Assembly (NCBI RefSeq): GCF_014645535.1
Contig: NZ_BMLX01000003.1
Coordinates: 587,378 to 651,377, forward strand
Origin: Silvimonas iriomotensis
Lineage (GTDB): Bacteria; Pseudomonadota; Gammaproteobacteria; Burkholderiales; Chitinibacteraceae
DNA length: 64,000 nucleotides
Direction of reading: 5' to 3'
The notes below the pieces were generated by a model. It was not told where the DNA came from. It worked only from the letters and a program-made list of their open reading frames with translations, and made no database searches. The translations under genes and the position numbers were made by a program. How positions within the stretch are numbered: the first letter of the stretch is position 1; every line of letters begins with the position of its first letter. This document shows, one piece after another, positions 26,277-34,910 of the stretch.

Positions 26277-27380
26277 TCAGGCGGCGTAAACCTGTTCGCC
26301 CTCTACAAAGACTTGCTGCACTTGCAACTGCCGATCAAGCACCACCCAGTCCGCCCAGGCGCCAGTACCAATGCGGCCGCGATCGGCCACGCCCAGATAA
26401 TCCGCCGGATTGCGCGAGAGCCGGTGCGATGCGTCGTCCAGCGTCAGACCAATGCTCACCAGATTGCGCAGCGCTTGATCCATGGTCAGCGCGCTGCCAG
26501 CCAGCGTGCCGTCGGCCAGCCGCACGCCACCCATGCATTTGGTAATGACGCGGCCTTCGTCCTTGTCGTACTCGCCATCCGGCAAGCCGGTCGCCAGCGA
26601 GGCATCGGTCACGCAATACAGTTTGGGGATCGCCCGCAAAGCGACCTTCATGGCACCAGGGTGGACGTGGATCAGATCGGGGATGAGTTCACTGTATTCG
26701 GCATGCGCCAAGGCTGCGCCGACCATGCCCGGCGCGCGATGGCCCAGTGGTGACATGGCGTTGTACAGATGGGTAAAGCCGGCTGCGCCGCGGTCCAGCG
26801 CAGCGACGCCTTCTTCGTACGTGCCCAGCGAGTGCCCGATTTGCGCCCGCACGCCACGTGCGGCCAGCCATTCAATGATGTCATCGTGGCCGGCAATTTC
26901 GGGTGACAGCGTGACAATGCGCACCGGCACCGTCGCCATGTACTGTTCCAGCTCGGCAATCACCGCTGGCCGTGCATGATTGGGCAAGCCGCCCAGCCGG
27001 CCCGGGTTCACGTACGGGCCTTCCAGATGCACCCCCAGAAAGCGCGCGCCGTTGTGCGGCCGGTGGCTGATGGGCTGGGCCAGCGCTTGCAGCAGCACCG
27101 ACAGCCGTTCGTGCGGCGCGTTGACCGTGGTGGCCAGCAAAGAGGTCGTGCCGTGACGCGCATGCATGCGCGAGATGGTGACGGCCGCGTCGGCGCCATC
27201 CATGATGTTGGCACCGTCGCCGCCATGCACATGCAGATCGACAAAGCCGGGCAGGATGTAGACGTCGTCGTTATCGTCTGGCGTGGCCGGGCGGGCATCA
27301 ATCTGGCTGACGCGGCCACCCTGGGCGTGGAGGGTGCCGTGGCGCCAGCCCGCCAGGGTCAGGATATTGCCGTAAAGCAT
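26277..27380 (-). CDS. nagA: N-acetylglucosamine-6-phosphate deacetylase
   Basis: 367 residues. NagA removes the acetyl group from GlcNAc-6-phosphate, linking chitin or cell-wall sugar use to glycolysis and wall synthesis. Amidohydrolase motifs: LPGFVDLHVHGGDGANIMDG, FLGVHLEGPYVNPGRLGGLP with the metal-binding Glu, IGHSLGTYEEG, TGFTHLYNAM-type AGFTHLYNAMSPL, DLIHVHPGAM, and the catalytic Asp in YCVTDASLATG. The second ATG (27380) is preferred because AGGGG lies 6 nt before it; an ATG two codons upstream has no room for a ribosome site. nagB and a GlcNAc PTS are not in the window. Confidence 0.95.
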   Translation of the reverse strand: MLYGNILTLAGWRHGTLHAQGGRVSQIDARPATPDDNDDVYILPGFVDLHVHGGDGANIMDGADAAVTISRMHARHGTTSLLATTVNAPHERLSVLLQALAQPISHRPHNGARFLGVHLEGPYVNPGRLGGLPNHARPAVIAELEQYMATVPVRIVTLSPEIAGHDDIIEWLAARGVRAQIGHSLGTYEEGVAALDRGAAGFTHLYNAMSPLGHRAPGMVGAALAHAEYSELIPDLIHVHPGAMKVALRAIPKLYCVTDASLATGLPDGEYDKDEGRVITKCMGGVRLADGTLAGSALTMDQALRNLVSIGLTLDDASHRLSRNPADYLGVADRGRIGTGAWADWVVLDRQLQVQQVFVEGEQVYAA

Positions 27381-27492
27381 GAACATCCCCTGTCTGTAAT
27401 GGATTTGTGCGTTCCATTATGCGGGCAGCATGGCTGCCGTGGACAGGGCGGGTTGGCCGGCGTTGCGCAGCGTGCGCTGCGGCCAGGATGGC

Positions 27493-27876
27493 TTAGTGGC
27501 GGGAGTAATCCAGCGAGAAACTGACCAGTGTTTCAAGCGATACATGTTCCAGGATGGATTCATGCGTTGCAGCCATGAGCACTTTGGGCGCCTTGCCTGC
27601 GGTCAGCGCTTCTATCCAGCGCGAGGCGCACAGACACCAGCGATCGCCCGGCTTCAAGCCATCAAACCCCCATTCCGGCCGCGGGGTGGACAGATCATTG
27701 CCACGGGATTTGGAATACGCCAGGAACTCGGCCGTGACCTCTACGCACACGGTATGTTTGCCATGATCCAGCGGGTGATCACGGCAACAGCCATCCCGCA
27801 TGAAACCCGTCAGCGGGTTCATGCTGCACGGGACCAGCGGCATGCCAAGTACGTTCAGATCCGGGGTCTGGGTCAT
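27493..27876 (-). CDS. DUF2237 family protein
   Basis: 127 residues, function unknown. DUF2237 proteins are small cytoplasmic proteins. Here the N-terminal NVLGMPLVPCSMNPLTGFMRDGCCRD and the middle DLSTPRPEWGFDGLKPGDRWCLCASRWIEAL are the diagnostic conserved blocks, with several conserved cysteines. The start lies 2 bp past the metallo-beta-lactamase-fold gene, with a GGAG inside that gene as ribosome site, so the two are translationally linked. It is the last gene of the tmk-holB-pilZ-tatD run before nagA (112 bp away). Confidence 0.88.
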   Translation of the reverse strand: MTQTPDLNVLGMPLVPCSMNPLTGFMRDGCCRDHPLDHGKHTVCVEVTAEFLAYSKSRGNDLSTPRPEWGFDGLKPGDRWCLCASRWIEALTAGKAPKVLMAATHESILEHVSLETLVSFSLDYSRH

Positions 27877-27878
27877 GT

Positions 27879-28658
27879 TCAGCGCTCCGCAGTGACTTGC
27901 AGCCCATCGTAGCCCACCTCGATGCCATCAGGCAGTCGGGCCGACAGGGCGTGAAATTCCAGCTCATGCGTCATGTGGATCAGCACGGTGCGGCGCGCCT
28001 TGATGCGTTGCGCTGCTTCCAGTGCCTGATCAACACCAAAGTGAGTCGGGTGCGGGATCGGGCGCAGGCAATCCAGGAACAGCACATCCAGGTTTTCCAG
28101 CAGCGCAAAGCTTTCTTCCGGAATATGCGAGACATCGGTCAGATACGCCACGTTGCCCACGCGGTAACCCAGAATCGGCCATTTGCCGTGCATGAGCGGG
28201 ATCGGCGTGATGGTGGTGCCCTTGAACTCAAACGGCTTGCTGTCGATTTCGTTGAGCGTGAGCACTGGTTTGTCCCAGTACTCGCCCGGCGCCAGCAGCG
28301 TATAGCTGAAGCGGCTTTTGATGTGCTCGGCCATCAGCGTATTGCCAAACACCGGAATCGCGGCCCGGTTCAGCCAGCAAAACGCGCGCAGGTCATCAAT
28401 GCCATGCAGGTGATCGGCGTGCGGATGGGTGTACAGCACGGCGTCGACATGCAGCAAGCCTTCGCGCAGCACTTGCTGGCGCAGGTCCGGGCCGGTATCC
28501 ACCAGCAGCGTCAGGCCACCGGCCTTGATCACGGCGCTGGCCCGCGTGCGGCGGTTTTTCGGATCGGTCGATGTGCAGGTAGCGCATTTGCAGCCCAGCG
28601 CGGGCGATCCGCCCGACGAGCCCACCCCCAGCAACGTCACCTGCACCGGCGCGCTCAT
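27879..28658 (-). CDS. Metallo-beta-lactamase-fold hydrolase (PhnP-like)
   Basis: 259 residues. The metal-binding motif HPHADHLHGIDDL is near residues 78-90. An N-terminal VTLLGVGSSGGSPALGCKCATCTS segment resembles PhnP and related phosphodiesterases, which carry a structural cysteine cluster there. Further metal ligands are in LMHGKWPILGYRVGNVAYLTD and the C-terminal VLIHMTHELE. Likely a cyclic-phosphate or RNA-type phosphodiesterase; the substrate is unknown. No phn genes are nearby. Its start overlaps the tatD stop by 4 bp, so it is co-translated with the DNase. Confidence 0.9.
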   Translation of the reverse strand: MSAPVQVTLLGVGSSGGSPALGCKCATCTSTDPKNRRTRASAVIKAGGLTLLVDTGPDLRQQVLREGLLHVDAVLYTHPHADHLHGIDDLRAFCWLNRAAIPVFGNTLMAEHIKSRFSYTLLAPGEYWDKPVLTLNEIDSKPFEFKGTTITPIPLMHGKWPILGYRVGNVAYLTDVSHIPEESFALLENLDVLFLDCLRPIPHPTHFGVDQALEAAQRIKARRTVLIHMTHELEFHALSARLPDGIEVGYDGLQVTAER

Positions 28659-29431
28659 TGCATGCTCCGGGCTTTGGCAAACAGGCGGAAAAAGTTCTCG
28701 GTGGTTACGTCTGCAATGCGCTGCAGCGGTTCACCACGCAACTCGGCAATGTGTTCGGCCACATGGCGTACCCATGCCGGCTGGTTCATCTTGCCGCGGA
28801 ACGGTACCGGCGCCAGATAGGGCGAGTCGGTCTCGATCAACATGCGTTCCAGCGGCACACGGCGGGCCACTTCCTTGAGTTCTTCGGCCTTCTTGAAGGT
28901 GACGATGCCAGAGAACGAAATGTAGAAATTCAGATCAATTGCCGCCTGGGCGACTTCCCAGCTCTCGGTAAAGCAATGCATCACGCCGCCGAACTCGTCC
29001 GCGCCTTCTTCTTGCATGATGCGGATGGTGTCAGCCGAGGCCGAACGCGTGTGGATGATCAGCGGCAGGCCCGCTTGTTTCGCCGCGCGGATGTGCGTGC
29101 GAAAGCGTTCACGCTGCCATTCCAGATCACCCTCCAGCCGGTAGTAATCCAGGCCGGTTTCGCCAATGGCGATCACTTTGGGCTGTTTTGCCAGTTCCAG
29201 CAGGCCTGCCACGGTCGGCTCTTCGGTGTCTTCGTAATCCGGATGGACACCGACCGACGCAAACAGGTTGGGCTGGGATTGGGCCAGCGACAACACGCCC
29301 GGCAGATCGGGCAGGTTGACTGCCACCACCAGCGCGTGGCTGACCTTGTTGTCGACCATGGCGGCCAGATGCGCGTCCAGGTTGGTGACGAGGTCAGGAA
29401 AGTTCAGATGGCAGTGTGAGTCGACGAACAT
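28655..29431 (-). CDS. TatD-family deoxyribonuclease
   Basis: 258 residues. TatD-family proteins are metal-dependent 3'-5' DNases linked to repair and DNA degradation. Motifs: MFVDSHCHLNFPDL at the N-terminus with the HxH metal ligands, ASVGVHPDYED, VIAIGETGLDYYR with the metal-binding Glu, GLPLIIHTRSA, GVMHCFTESWE and LIETDSPYLAPVPFRGKMNQP. The ATG at 29431 begins the family N-terminus; 27 upstream codons are excluded. It follows the pilZ gene after a hairpin, in the conserved tmk-holB-pilZ-tatD order, and overlaps the next gene by 4 bp. Confidence 0.95.
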   Translation of the reverse strand: MFVDSHCHLNFPDLVTNLDAHLAAMVDNKVSHALVVAVNLPDLPGVLSLAQSQPNLFASVGVHPDYEDTEEPTVAGLLELAKQPKVIAIGETGLDYYRLEGDLEWQRERFRTHIRAAKQAGLPLIIHTRSASADTIRIMQEEGADEFGGVMHCFTESWEVAQAAIDLNFYISFSGIVTFKKAEELKEVARRVPLERMLIETDSPYLAPVPFRGKMNQPAWVRHVAEHIAELRGEPLQRIADVTTENFFRLFAKARSMQ

Positions 29432-29471
29432 GGAGAATCCGGTGCGCGTGGTGCGTGTTGGGGTGAGAAAC

Positions 29472-29500
29472 AAACAGGCCGCAAAAGTTGCGGCCTGTTT
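29472..29500 (-). terminator. Hairpin between pilZ and tatD
   Basis: A perfect 13-bp stem (AAACAGGCCGCAA and complement, 3-nt loop) lies about 43 bp past pilZ and 41 bp before tatD. On the minus strand it is followed by only GTTTG, so it may reduce rather than stop expression of downstream genes. Confidence 0.65.
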
Positions 29501-29542
29501 ATTGTAAATCAATGAGTTGCTACCCTGGAACGGGTAGGCGTC

Positions 29543-29908
29543 CTACATGGTGTGGGTGGTACGTGCCGATTGCAGGTAACCGCCCAGCAACGCTTCAATC
29601 TTTTTGCGGGCTTGCGCGCCGGCTTCGTTCCCCGAGAAACGCACGCCAATGCCTTGCTGGTGGTTGTTGTGTGCGCCTTGCGGGGTCAGCCAGATCACGT
29701 GACCAGAGACGGCAATCTTGGCCGGATCGTCCAGCAAGGACAGCAGCATGAATACCTCGTCACCCAGCCGGTAAGGCTTGTTGGTCGGGATGAAAATGCC
29801 GCCGCCTTTCACAAAAGGCATGTACGACGCATACAGCGCCGCTTTTTCCTTGATGTTCAGCGACAGCACACCAGGGCGGGTGGTCCCGGTGCGTACGGGT
29901 TCATTCAT
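29543..29908 (-). CDS. pilZ: Type IV pilus assembly protein PilZ
   Basis: 121 residues, matching PilZ of Pseudomonas (118). It is the founding PilZ-domain protein, needed for pilus assembly through PilB and FimX-type partners, but it lacks the arginine motif needed to bind c-di-GMP. Here too no RxxxR motif is present at the N-terminus; the beta-barrel has LSLNIKEKAALYASYMPFVKGGGIFIPT and VSGHVIWLTP. It lies 5 bp after holB, as in many pilus-bearing proteobacteria. With pilT, pilU and fimV near the left end, the window contains several parts of the pilus machinery. Confidence 0.93.
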   Translation of the reverse strand: MNEPVRTGTTRPGVLSLNIKEKAALYASYMPFVKGGGIFIPTNKPYRLGDEVFMLLSLLDDPAKIAVSGHVIWLTPQGAHNNHQQGIGVRFSGNEAGAQARKKIEALLGGYLQSARTTHTM

Positions 29909-29913
29909 GTGGT

Positions 29914-30930
29914 TTATCCTGTCAGCTTGCCGCGCAATGCGGCCAGGTAGTCGAACAGCAACGATTCAAAAACCAGCCGCGCATTGAGCGGATGGTGCGC
30001 CAGGCGCTGTGCCTGTTGCAAGCGATCGACATAAGTCAGCATCCGGCTTGCTCTGGGCGCAAGTTTGCCAAGCGCGGTCGTCCGATCTGGATAATAGCGA
30101 ATCCGCCCGGACATGCCCAAAGTAATCAGATCATGGGTCCATTTTTGCAGCCATTCGATCACTTTGGCCGGGTCGACTTTGCTTTTTTCGATTTCCGCAG
30201 CAAGCGCCAGTACGTTCAGCGTTTGTGGCGCGCTGATCTGGTCCAGCACGCTGGTGCGCAGCGGCAACCACTCGGCATCGGCGTCTTCTTGCGCGGCCAG
30301 CGGCGAGCCGCCGGCGTGGGCCAGATGCAGTGCGGCATCGGTCACGCCTTGTTGTTCCAGCCAGGCGGTAGCGGTGGCGGTATCCGGCGTGGACAAGGCC
30401 AGCACGCGGCAACGGCTGCGGATGGTGGGCAGCAGGCGGCGGGCCTGATGCGTGACAAGGATGAACTGCGCGCCGGTCGGCGGTTCTTCCAGTGTTTTCA
30501 GAAACGCATTGGCCGCGGCCGTGTTCATGGCCTCCGCCGGGTAAACCAGCGTGACCCGCGCACCCTTGCGGTGAGCAGAGAGGTTCACGAAATCGGTCAG
30601 ATCACGGATATCTTCCACGCCAATGATGGGCTGCTTGCGTTTGGCCTTGGCATCTTCGGCTTCTTCTTCCACCGGATCGCTGGGCGCCAGGATACGAAAA
30701 TCCGGATGATTGCCGGCCGCATGCCAGCGGCAGCCTTCGCACTGGCCACACGGCGCAATGGTTTTGTCCGGGTGTTCGCACAGATACCAGGCGGCAAGGC
30801 GCTCGGCAAAGCGGCGTTTGCCAATACCAGGCTCGCCCGTCAGCAGCAGCGCATGCGGCAGCCGTGCCGGGTCGTGCATCAGTTGCTGCCATTGGGCTTC
30901 TTGCCAGGGGTAAAGCGTGTACTGCGTCAT
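29914..30930 (-). CDS. holB: DNA polymerase III subunit delta'
   Basis: 338 residues. Delta' is part of the clamp-loader complex that opens the beta clamp during replication. Features: a degenerate nucleotide loop [18 protein letters not shown] (near 29-46) and a zinc-binding cysteine cluster (CEH, then APCGQCEGC, near 51-67). The sensor-1 region follows with [17 protein letters not shown] and [10 protein letters not shown]. The C-terminal third is the collar domain. The start overlaps the tmk stop by 4 bp and pilZ follows by 5 bp, so tmk-holB-pilZ is a tight operon. Confidence 0.95.
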   Translation of the reverse strand: MTQYTLYPWQEAQWQQLMHDPARLPHALLLTGEPGIGKRRFAERLAAWYLCEHPDKTIAPCGQCEGCRWHAAGNHPDFRILAPSDPVEEEAEDAKAKRKQPIIGVEDIRDLTDFVNLSAHRKGARVTLVYPAEAMNTAAANAFLKTLEEPPTGAQFILVTHQARRLLPTIRSRCRVLALSTPDTATATAWLEQQGVTDAALHLAHAGGSPLAAQEDADAEWLPLRTSVLDQISAPQTLNVLALAAEIEKSKVDPAKVIEWLQKWTHDLITLGMSGRIRYYPDRTTALGKLAPRASRMLTYVDRLQQAQRLAHHPLNARLVFESLLFDYLAALRGKLTG

Positions 30931-31580
30931 GCCAGTGTCTCGCGCGCCCAGCCGCTCAGAATCACATGCAACTCTTGCTGGATGGCGTCAATGGAACGGG
31001 CAGCGTTGATGATCCGGAACCGCGCAGGCGCGGCGTGCGCGCGTTCCAGGTAGGCGTTGCGCACGCGTTCGTGAAAACTGGCTGCCTCGCGCTCGAACCG
31101 GTCCAGCTCGCGCGTGCCCGCCATGCGGGCCTGGCTGACTTCTGGCGGCACATCAAACAAAAAGGTCAGATCGGGCTGGATCATTTCGCTACCCCGGTCC
31201 TGTACCCAACGCTCCAGCGCTTCGAACTTCTCGCGCGGCAAGCCGCGGCCGCCGCCTTGATAGGCATAGGTGGCATCACTGAAGCGGTCACACAGCACCC
31301 ACTCGCCCCGTTGCAGGGCCGGTTCAATCACGCCGGCCAGATGCTCCCGGCGCGAGGCAAACATCAGCAAGGCCTCGGTTTCCAGGTGCATGGGTTCATT
31401 CAGGAGCAGCGCGCGCAGCTTTTCGCCCAGCGGCGTGCCACCGGGTTCACGGGTCACGATATGGGCGATTCGCGCTTCGGTCAGCCAGCGGTCGATGAAA
31501 GCAAGCTGGGTGCTTTTGCCCGCGCCATCGACGCCTTCGACAGAAATGAAGCGGCCACGGGGGACAAGCTGGTTATGCAT
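30927..31580 (-). CDS. tmk: Thymidylate kinase
   Basis: 217 residues. It phosphorylates dTMP to dTDP. The P-loop [19 protein letters not shown] is near residues 11-29, the DR(S/T)-type motif [20 protein letters not shown] near 93-112, and [13 protein letters not shown] near 44-56. The ATG at 31580 ([16 protein letters not shown]) is preferred; an upstream open frame adds 13 codons. It heads the operon tmk-holB-pilZ, and a PilZ-domain gene lies 72 bp upstream on the same strand. Confidence 0.96.
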   Translation of the reverse strand: MHNQLVPRGRFISVEGVDGAGKSTQLAFIDRWLTEARIAHIVTREPGGTPLGEKLRALLLNEPMHLETEALLMFASRREHLAGVIEPALQRGEWVLCDRFSDATYAYQGGGRGLPREKFEALERWVQDRGSEMIQPDLTFLFDVPPEVSQARMAGTRELDRFEREAASFHERVRNAYLERAHAAPARFRIINAARSIDAIQQELHVILSGWARETLA

Positions 31581-31652
31581 GATCAAATGTGCCGGAAAAT
31601 ATCCGGCCGATTGTCGCACAGAACGTCATGCCCAGGACAAACGCGCCAGCGA

Positions 31653-32090
31653 TCATTCCGGCTTGACTGCCACCGGCGCAGGCACGCGGCCGGCGAGGAT
31701 CTGTTTGAGCTGGGCTTTGCCGTCACTTTTGAAATCGACAAACTGGATGCCGGTGCGGAACGTGTTGAACTCGCTGGAGAGTACGGTGTAAACCACGCGG
31801 CTTTTCACTTCCAGAATCTTGGGGCGCTGGCCGGCAGAGGCGGGCGGAATGCTGATCAACACGGTAACGCGATCAGACACCGGCAGGCTGAAGTCTGAAT
31901 GCAGGCTCAGGCCGCTGGCAGAGATATCAAAGGCACGGCCGCGAAACGACAGGCGTTCTTCGGTCTCGGAATACACAATGGCCACGCGCCAGTTCACCAG
32001 ATAGCGGCTTTCCTTGCGCAAGTCCTGAACGGGGGCATCCCCGAAACCGGCACTGAAAAAATTATTGCTGGGTACAGATTGGTCCGGCAT
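31653..32090 (-). CDS. PilZ-domain protein, predicted c-di-GMP receptor
   Basis: About 145 residues from the ATG at 32090; a GTG start 10 codons upstream is possible. Unlike the PilZ protein encoded nearby, this one has the full c-di-GMP-binding signature. LRKESRYLVNW supplies the RxxxR motif (near residues 24-34), and FDISASGLSLHSDF supplies the (D/N)xSxxG motif. The C-terminal beta-strands end in RTGIQFVDF, typical of the fold. The output partner is unknown. It precedes tmk by 72 bp on the same strand, so it may lead the operon. Confidence 0.85.
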   Translation of the reverse strand: MPDQSVPSNNFFSAGFGDAPVQDLRKESRYLVNWRVAIVYSETEERLSFRGRAFDISASGLSLHSDFSLPVSDRVTVLISIPPASAGQRPKILEVKSRVVYTVLSSEFNTFRTGIQFVDFKSDGKAQLKQILAGRVPAPVAVKPE

Positions 32091-32311
32091 GAGGGTCGCT
32101 TGCAGTATCAATTTCTGCACACATTACAAGAATTTGGCCCAAACCGTTAAGCAGCAGACTAGCGTGGGCCTGTTTGAAGCGACACCCACGCTTGGGGTGA
32201 GTGATGATTGTCCCGCTATTTGCAATAAATCATTGAGAGGTAGCCTGTTTATGCGCACGAGCGGGAAGCGCAAACTGGCGTCAATCCAATCGATACTGAA
32301 GGAAGAACATC

Positions 32312-33109
32312 ATGTCCCGCTTACCCACGCTGTTTGTGTCTCACGGCTCGCCCATGCTGGCGCTGGGTGCCGGCGCCACGGGTGATGCCTGGGCGCGGGT
32401 GGCCGCCAGCTTGCCGCGACCGCGCGCGGTGCTGATGGTGTCGGCCCACTGGCATCACGAAAACAGCGGCGTCACCGCGGGTGATGATCTGGACACAATC
32501 CACGATTTTTACGGTTTCCCGGCACCCTTGTACGAGCAAAGCTACCCGGTTGAAGGCGACCCGGCGCTGGCGCGCGAAATTGCCGATGAATTTGGCGAAC
32601 TGGGCCTGACCGTCATCATGGACCCGGAACGCGGGCTGGATCACGGCGCATGGGTGCCGCTTAAATCCATGTACCCGCAAGGGGATGTGCCGGTGATCCA
32701 GCTGGCACTGGATTTGCGCCGGGATACCGACTGGCACTACGCCGTCGGGCGCGCCTTGAACAAACTGCGTGATGAAGGCGTGCTGATTGTTGGCTCGGGC
32801 AGCATTACCCACAATCTGCGCGACATTGTGCCCGGCGTAACCAGCGGCCCGGATGTGCCGGCGTACGTGCCCCAGTTCATGGACTGGATGCACGAGCACG
32901 TCACCGCGGGCGATGTGGAAGGGGTGTTGAACTATCGCACCCAGGCACCAGGTGGCGTGCGTGCTCACCCCTCGCAAGATCACATCCTGCCGCTGTTTGT
33001 GGCCATGGGCGCCGCCCACGGTGAGGTTGCAGTGCGTGAATACACGGCGATCACCGAAGGCGTGCTGGGGATGGATATTTACCGCTTTGGCGAGATGCCG
33101 GCGCAATAA
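32312..33109 (+). CDS. ygiD: YgiD/LigB-type extradiol ring-cleavage dioxygenase
   Basis: 265 residues. This class III extradiol dioxygenase family includes plant 4,5-DOPA dioxygenase and E. coli YgiD, which opens the DOPA ring in vitro; the physiological substrate is unclear. Motifs: LPTLFVSHGSPMLAL, LMVSAHWHHENSGV with metal-binding His, GLDHGAWVPLKSMYP, LIVGSGSITHNLRDI and HPSQDHILPLFVAMGAA. AAGGAAGAAC is an adequate ribosome site. It stands alone with a bidirectional terminator after it. Confidence 0.92.
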   Translation: MSRLPTLFVSHGSPMLALGAGATGDAWARVAASLPRPRAVLMVSAHWHHENSGVTAGDDLDTIHDFYGFPAPLYEQSYPVEGDPALAREIADEFGELGLTVIMDPERGLDHGAWVPLKSMYPQGDVPVIQLALDLRRDTDWHYAVGRALNKLRDEGVLIVGSGSITHNLRDIVPGVTSGPDVPAYVPQFMDWMHEHVTAGDVEGVLNYRTQAPGGVRAHPSQDHILPLFVAMGAAHGEVAVREYTAITEGVLGMDIYRFGEMPAQ

Positions 33110-33130
33110 AAGGGGTAATGGCTGGCATGA

Positions 33131-33158
33131 AAAAGGGCAGGGGTTTCCCTGCCCTTTT
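33131..33158. terminator. Bidirectional terminator between ygiD and the PEP-CTERM gene
   Basis: A perfect 12-bp stem (AAAAGGGCAGGG and complement, 4-nt loop) ends both convergent genes. Confidence 0.92.
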
Positions 33159-33175
33159 GCTTGAACAAAGTCACC

Positions 33176-33751
33176 TCAAGCGGCGACGAGTTCAATCGGA
33201 CGCGAACGTGTCCGTTTACGCACCACCAGCGAAATCACCCCAAGCCCGCCCGCCAGCAACAACCAGCTTTCGGGTTCCGGTACGGCGCTGACCGCGTTCA
33301 TGCTCCAGACGGCATTGGCGCTGCTACCCTGCGGCGGAAAGAAACCGCCGCTCACAACCCGGTTGGTGAGCGTGTTGAAGCCGAACACCAGGGCTGCAGA
33401 CTGACCTGACATCAAGGTTTGCGGCCACCAGACCAGATCGGAGGTTCCGGCGCTATTTTGCAGTACAAAACTGTTCTCGGTGCCATCCAGCGAGAACACC
33501 ACCGGCTTTTTCAAAGAGCAGCAACCAATGCCGCCATAGCTGTCCAGCACTGGCCAGAGTGAACTGGTCAGATGAATGTCGCTGACATTGGTCACCAGGT
33601 TGCCGGAGAGTTCGCCGGTCAGATAACCGGAAAACGCCAGCAGGGTCTGGTCACCCCGGGTGACTGAATAACTCACGTCAAACAACGTGGCGTGAGCCAT
33701 GGAACTAAGCAGCAGGGCGAGTAGCCCGCCGCACCAGGTTCGCATTTTCAT
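33176..33751 (-). CDS. PEP-CTERM sorting-domain protein
   Basis: 191 residues. PEP-CTERM proteins are exported and processed by an exosortase (EpsH) at a C-terminal Pro-Glu-Pro tag. A signal peptide (MKMRTWCGGLLALLLSSMAHA) precedes a Ser/Thr/Gly-rich beta-type domain. The C-terminus reads VPEPESWLLLAGGLGVISLVVRKRTRSR, a textbook PEP tag, membrane segment and basic stop, followed by eight extra residues. The ribosome site AGGAGA is good. No exosortase or other PEP-CTERM gene is in the window. The function of the soluble part is unknown. Confidence 0.9.
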   Translation of the reverse strand: MKMRTWCGGLLALLLSSMAHATLFDVSYSVTRGDQTLLAFSGYLTGELSGNLVTNVSDIHLTSSLWPVLDSYGGIGCCSLKKPVVFSLDGTENSFVLQNSAGTSDLVWWPQTLMSGQSAALVFGFNTLTNRVVSGGFFPPQGSSANAVWSMNAVSAVPEPESWLLLAGGLGVISLVVRKRTRSRPIELVAA

Positions 33752-34017
33752 GCTCTTCTCCTGAAGTGGTCGGAAATACCCCCGCTACGGCACTACCTTA
33801 CTTTCTCGTGACTGACCTTATATTGTATTGGCGTGTAATAGCCTTCGCCGCTTCTGGATATAGCTTTGTTTTTGCAATGCAGCAAGCCGTCGCAAAGGTC
33901 ATCTGGCCAAACGGTAGCCATTGGGTGAAGTTGCTCACACCCAGGGTACGGTGGATATGGAAAAACCCGGCATAAGGCCGGGTTTTTCAGCTACAGCACT
34001 AGGATCTGGCCGGTAGA
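33752..34017. other. Intergenic region with the metQ terminator
   Basis: 266 bp without a supported gene. A 69-codon frame here runs into a terminator and is rejected. The left part should hold the promoter of the PEP-CTERM gene, but no clear hexamer pair stands out. Confidence 0.5.
33961..33987 (-). terminator. Terminator after metQ
   Basis: An 11-bp stem (AAAAACCCGGC / GCCGGGTTTTT, 5-nt loop) lies 30 bp beyond the metQ stop, with a T5 tract on the minus strand. Confidence 0.9.
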
Positions 34018-34791
34018 TCAGAACGCTGGAACGACGGCGCCCTTGTACTTGTCCTGGATGAATTTCTTTGTTTCCGGGCTGGTCAGGGCGGCGGCCAGTT
34101 TCTTCATGGCGTCGCTGTCCTTGTTGTCCGGACGGGCAACCAGGTAGTTGACGTACGGCGACTGGGCACCTTCGATCGCCAGCGCGTCGCGGGTCGGGTT
34201 CAGCTTGGCTTGCAGCGCGTAGTTGGTGTTGATCAGGGCCAGGTCAACCTGGTTCAGTACGCGCGGCAGGGTGGCGGCTTCCAGTTCGCGGAACTTCAGG
34301 TGCTTGGGGTTCTGCGCGATATCCTTCGGCGTGGCCAGGATGTTGTTGCTGTCCTTGAGCTTGATCACGCCTTCTTTGTCCAGCAGCAGCAGCGCACGGC
34401 CGCCGTTGGTGGCGTCGTTCGGGATGGCCACGGTGGCGCCATCGGTCAGATCAGCCAGCTTCTTGACCTTGCTGGAGTACGCGCCAAACGGTTCAACATG
34501 CACGCCTACCACCGGAACCAGGTTGGTGCCCTTGCCCTTGTTGAACTCGGTCAGGTACGGCTTGTGCTGGAAGAAGTTGGCATCCAGACGCTTTTCGGCC
34601 ACCTGGGTGTTCGGTTGCACGTAGTCGGTGAACACCTTGATATCCAGATCCACGCCTTCCTTGGCCAGGATGGGTTTCACGAATTCCAGGATTTCAGCGT
34701 GCGGCACGGCGGTGGCGGCCACGGTCAGTTTCTCGGCAGCGTGTGCATTGAAAGCCAGCGCAGCGGCCAGCAGAGTCAGCAGTTTTTTCAT
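34018..34791 (-). CDS. metQ: Methionine ABC transporter substrate-binding protein (NlpA/MetQ family)
   Basis: 257 residues. MetQ captures methionine in the periplasm for the MetNI importer. The signal peptide MKKLLTLLAAALAFNAHA ends at an A-H-A signal peptidase I site. There is no lipobox cysteine, although most MetQ proteins are lipoproteins, so this one may be soluble. The mature protein starts EKLTVAATAVPHAEIL, then VDLDIKVFTDYVQPN, LDANFFQHKPYLTEFN, HVEPFGAYS and VAIPNDATNGGRALLLL, all family signatures. AGGAAA precedes the ATG. It is the last gene of metN-metI-metQ, 120 bp after metI. Confidence 0.94.
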   Translation of the reverse strand: MKKLLTLLAAALAFNAHAAEKLTVAATAVPHAEILEFVKPILAKEGVDLDIKVFTDYVQPNTQVAEKRLDANFFQHKPYLTEFNKGKGTNLVPVVGVHVEPFGAYSSKVKKLADLTDGATVAIPNDATNGGRALLLLDKEGVIKLKDSNNILATPKDIAQNPKHLKFRELEAATLPRVLNQVDLALINTNYALQAKLNPTRDALAIEGAQSPYVNYLVARPDNKDSDAMKKLAAALTSPETKKFIQDKYKGAVVPAF

Positions 34792-34910
34792 TATTGCGGT
34801 TTCCTTTCGCAGTGTTGTCCCACTGCCGGTCAAGGCAGCGGTTGGGTTTTTCAGTCAGTCAGGCTGGATCGGGTCAACAGCCAAACAGCAAGAGCATGGC
34901 GACGCCTCGC

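Noticed and set aside
33766-33975. 69-codon plus-strand frame upstream of metQ terminator
   Set aside because: Runs into a strong hairpin terminator, has no ribosome site and resembles nothing.
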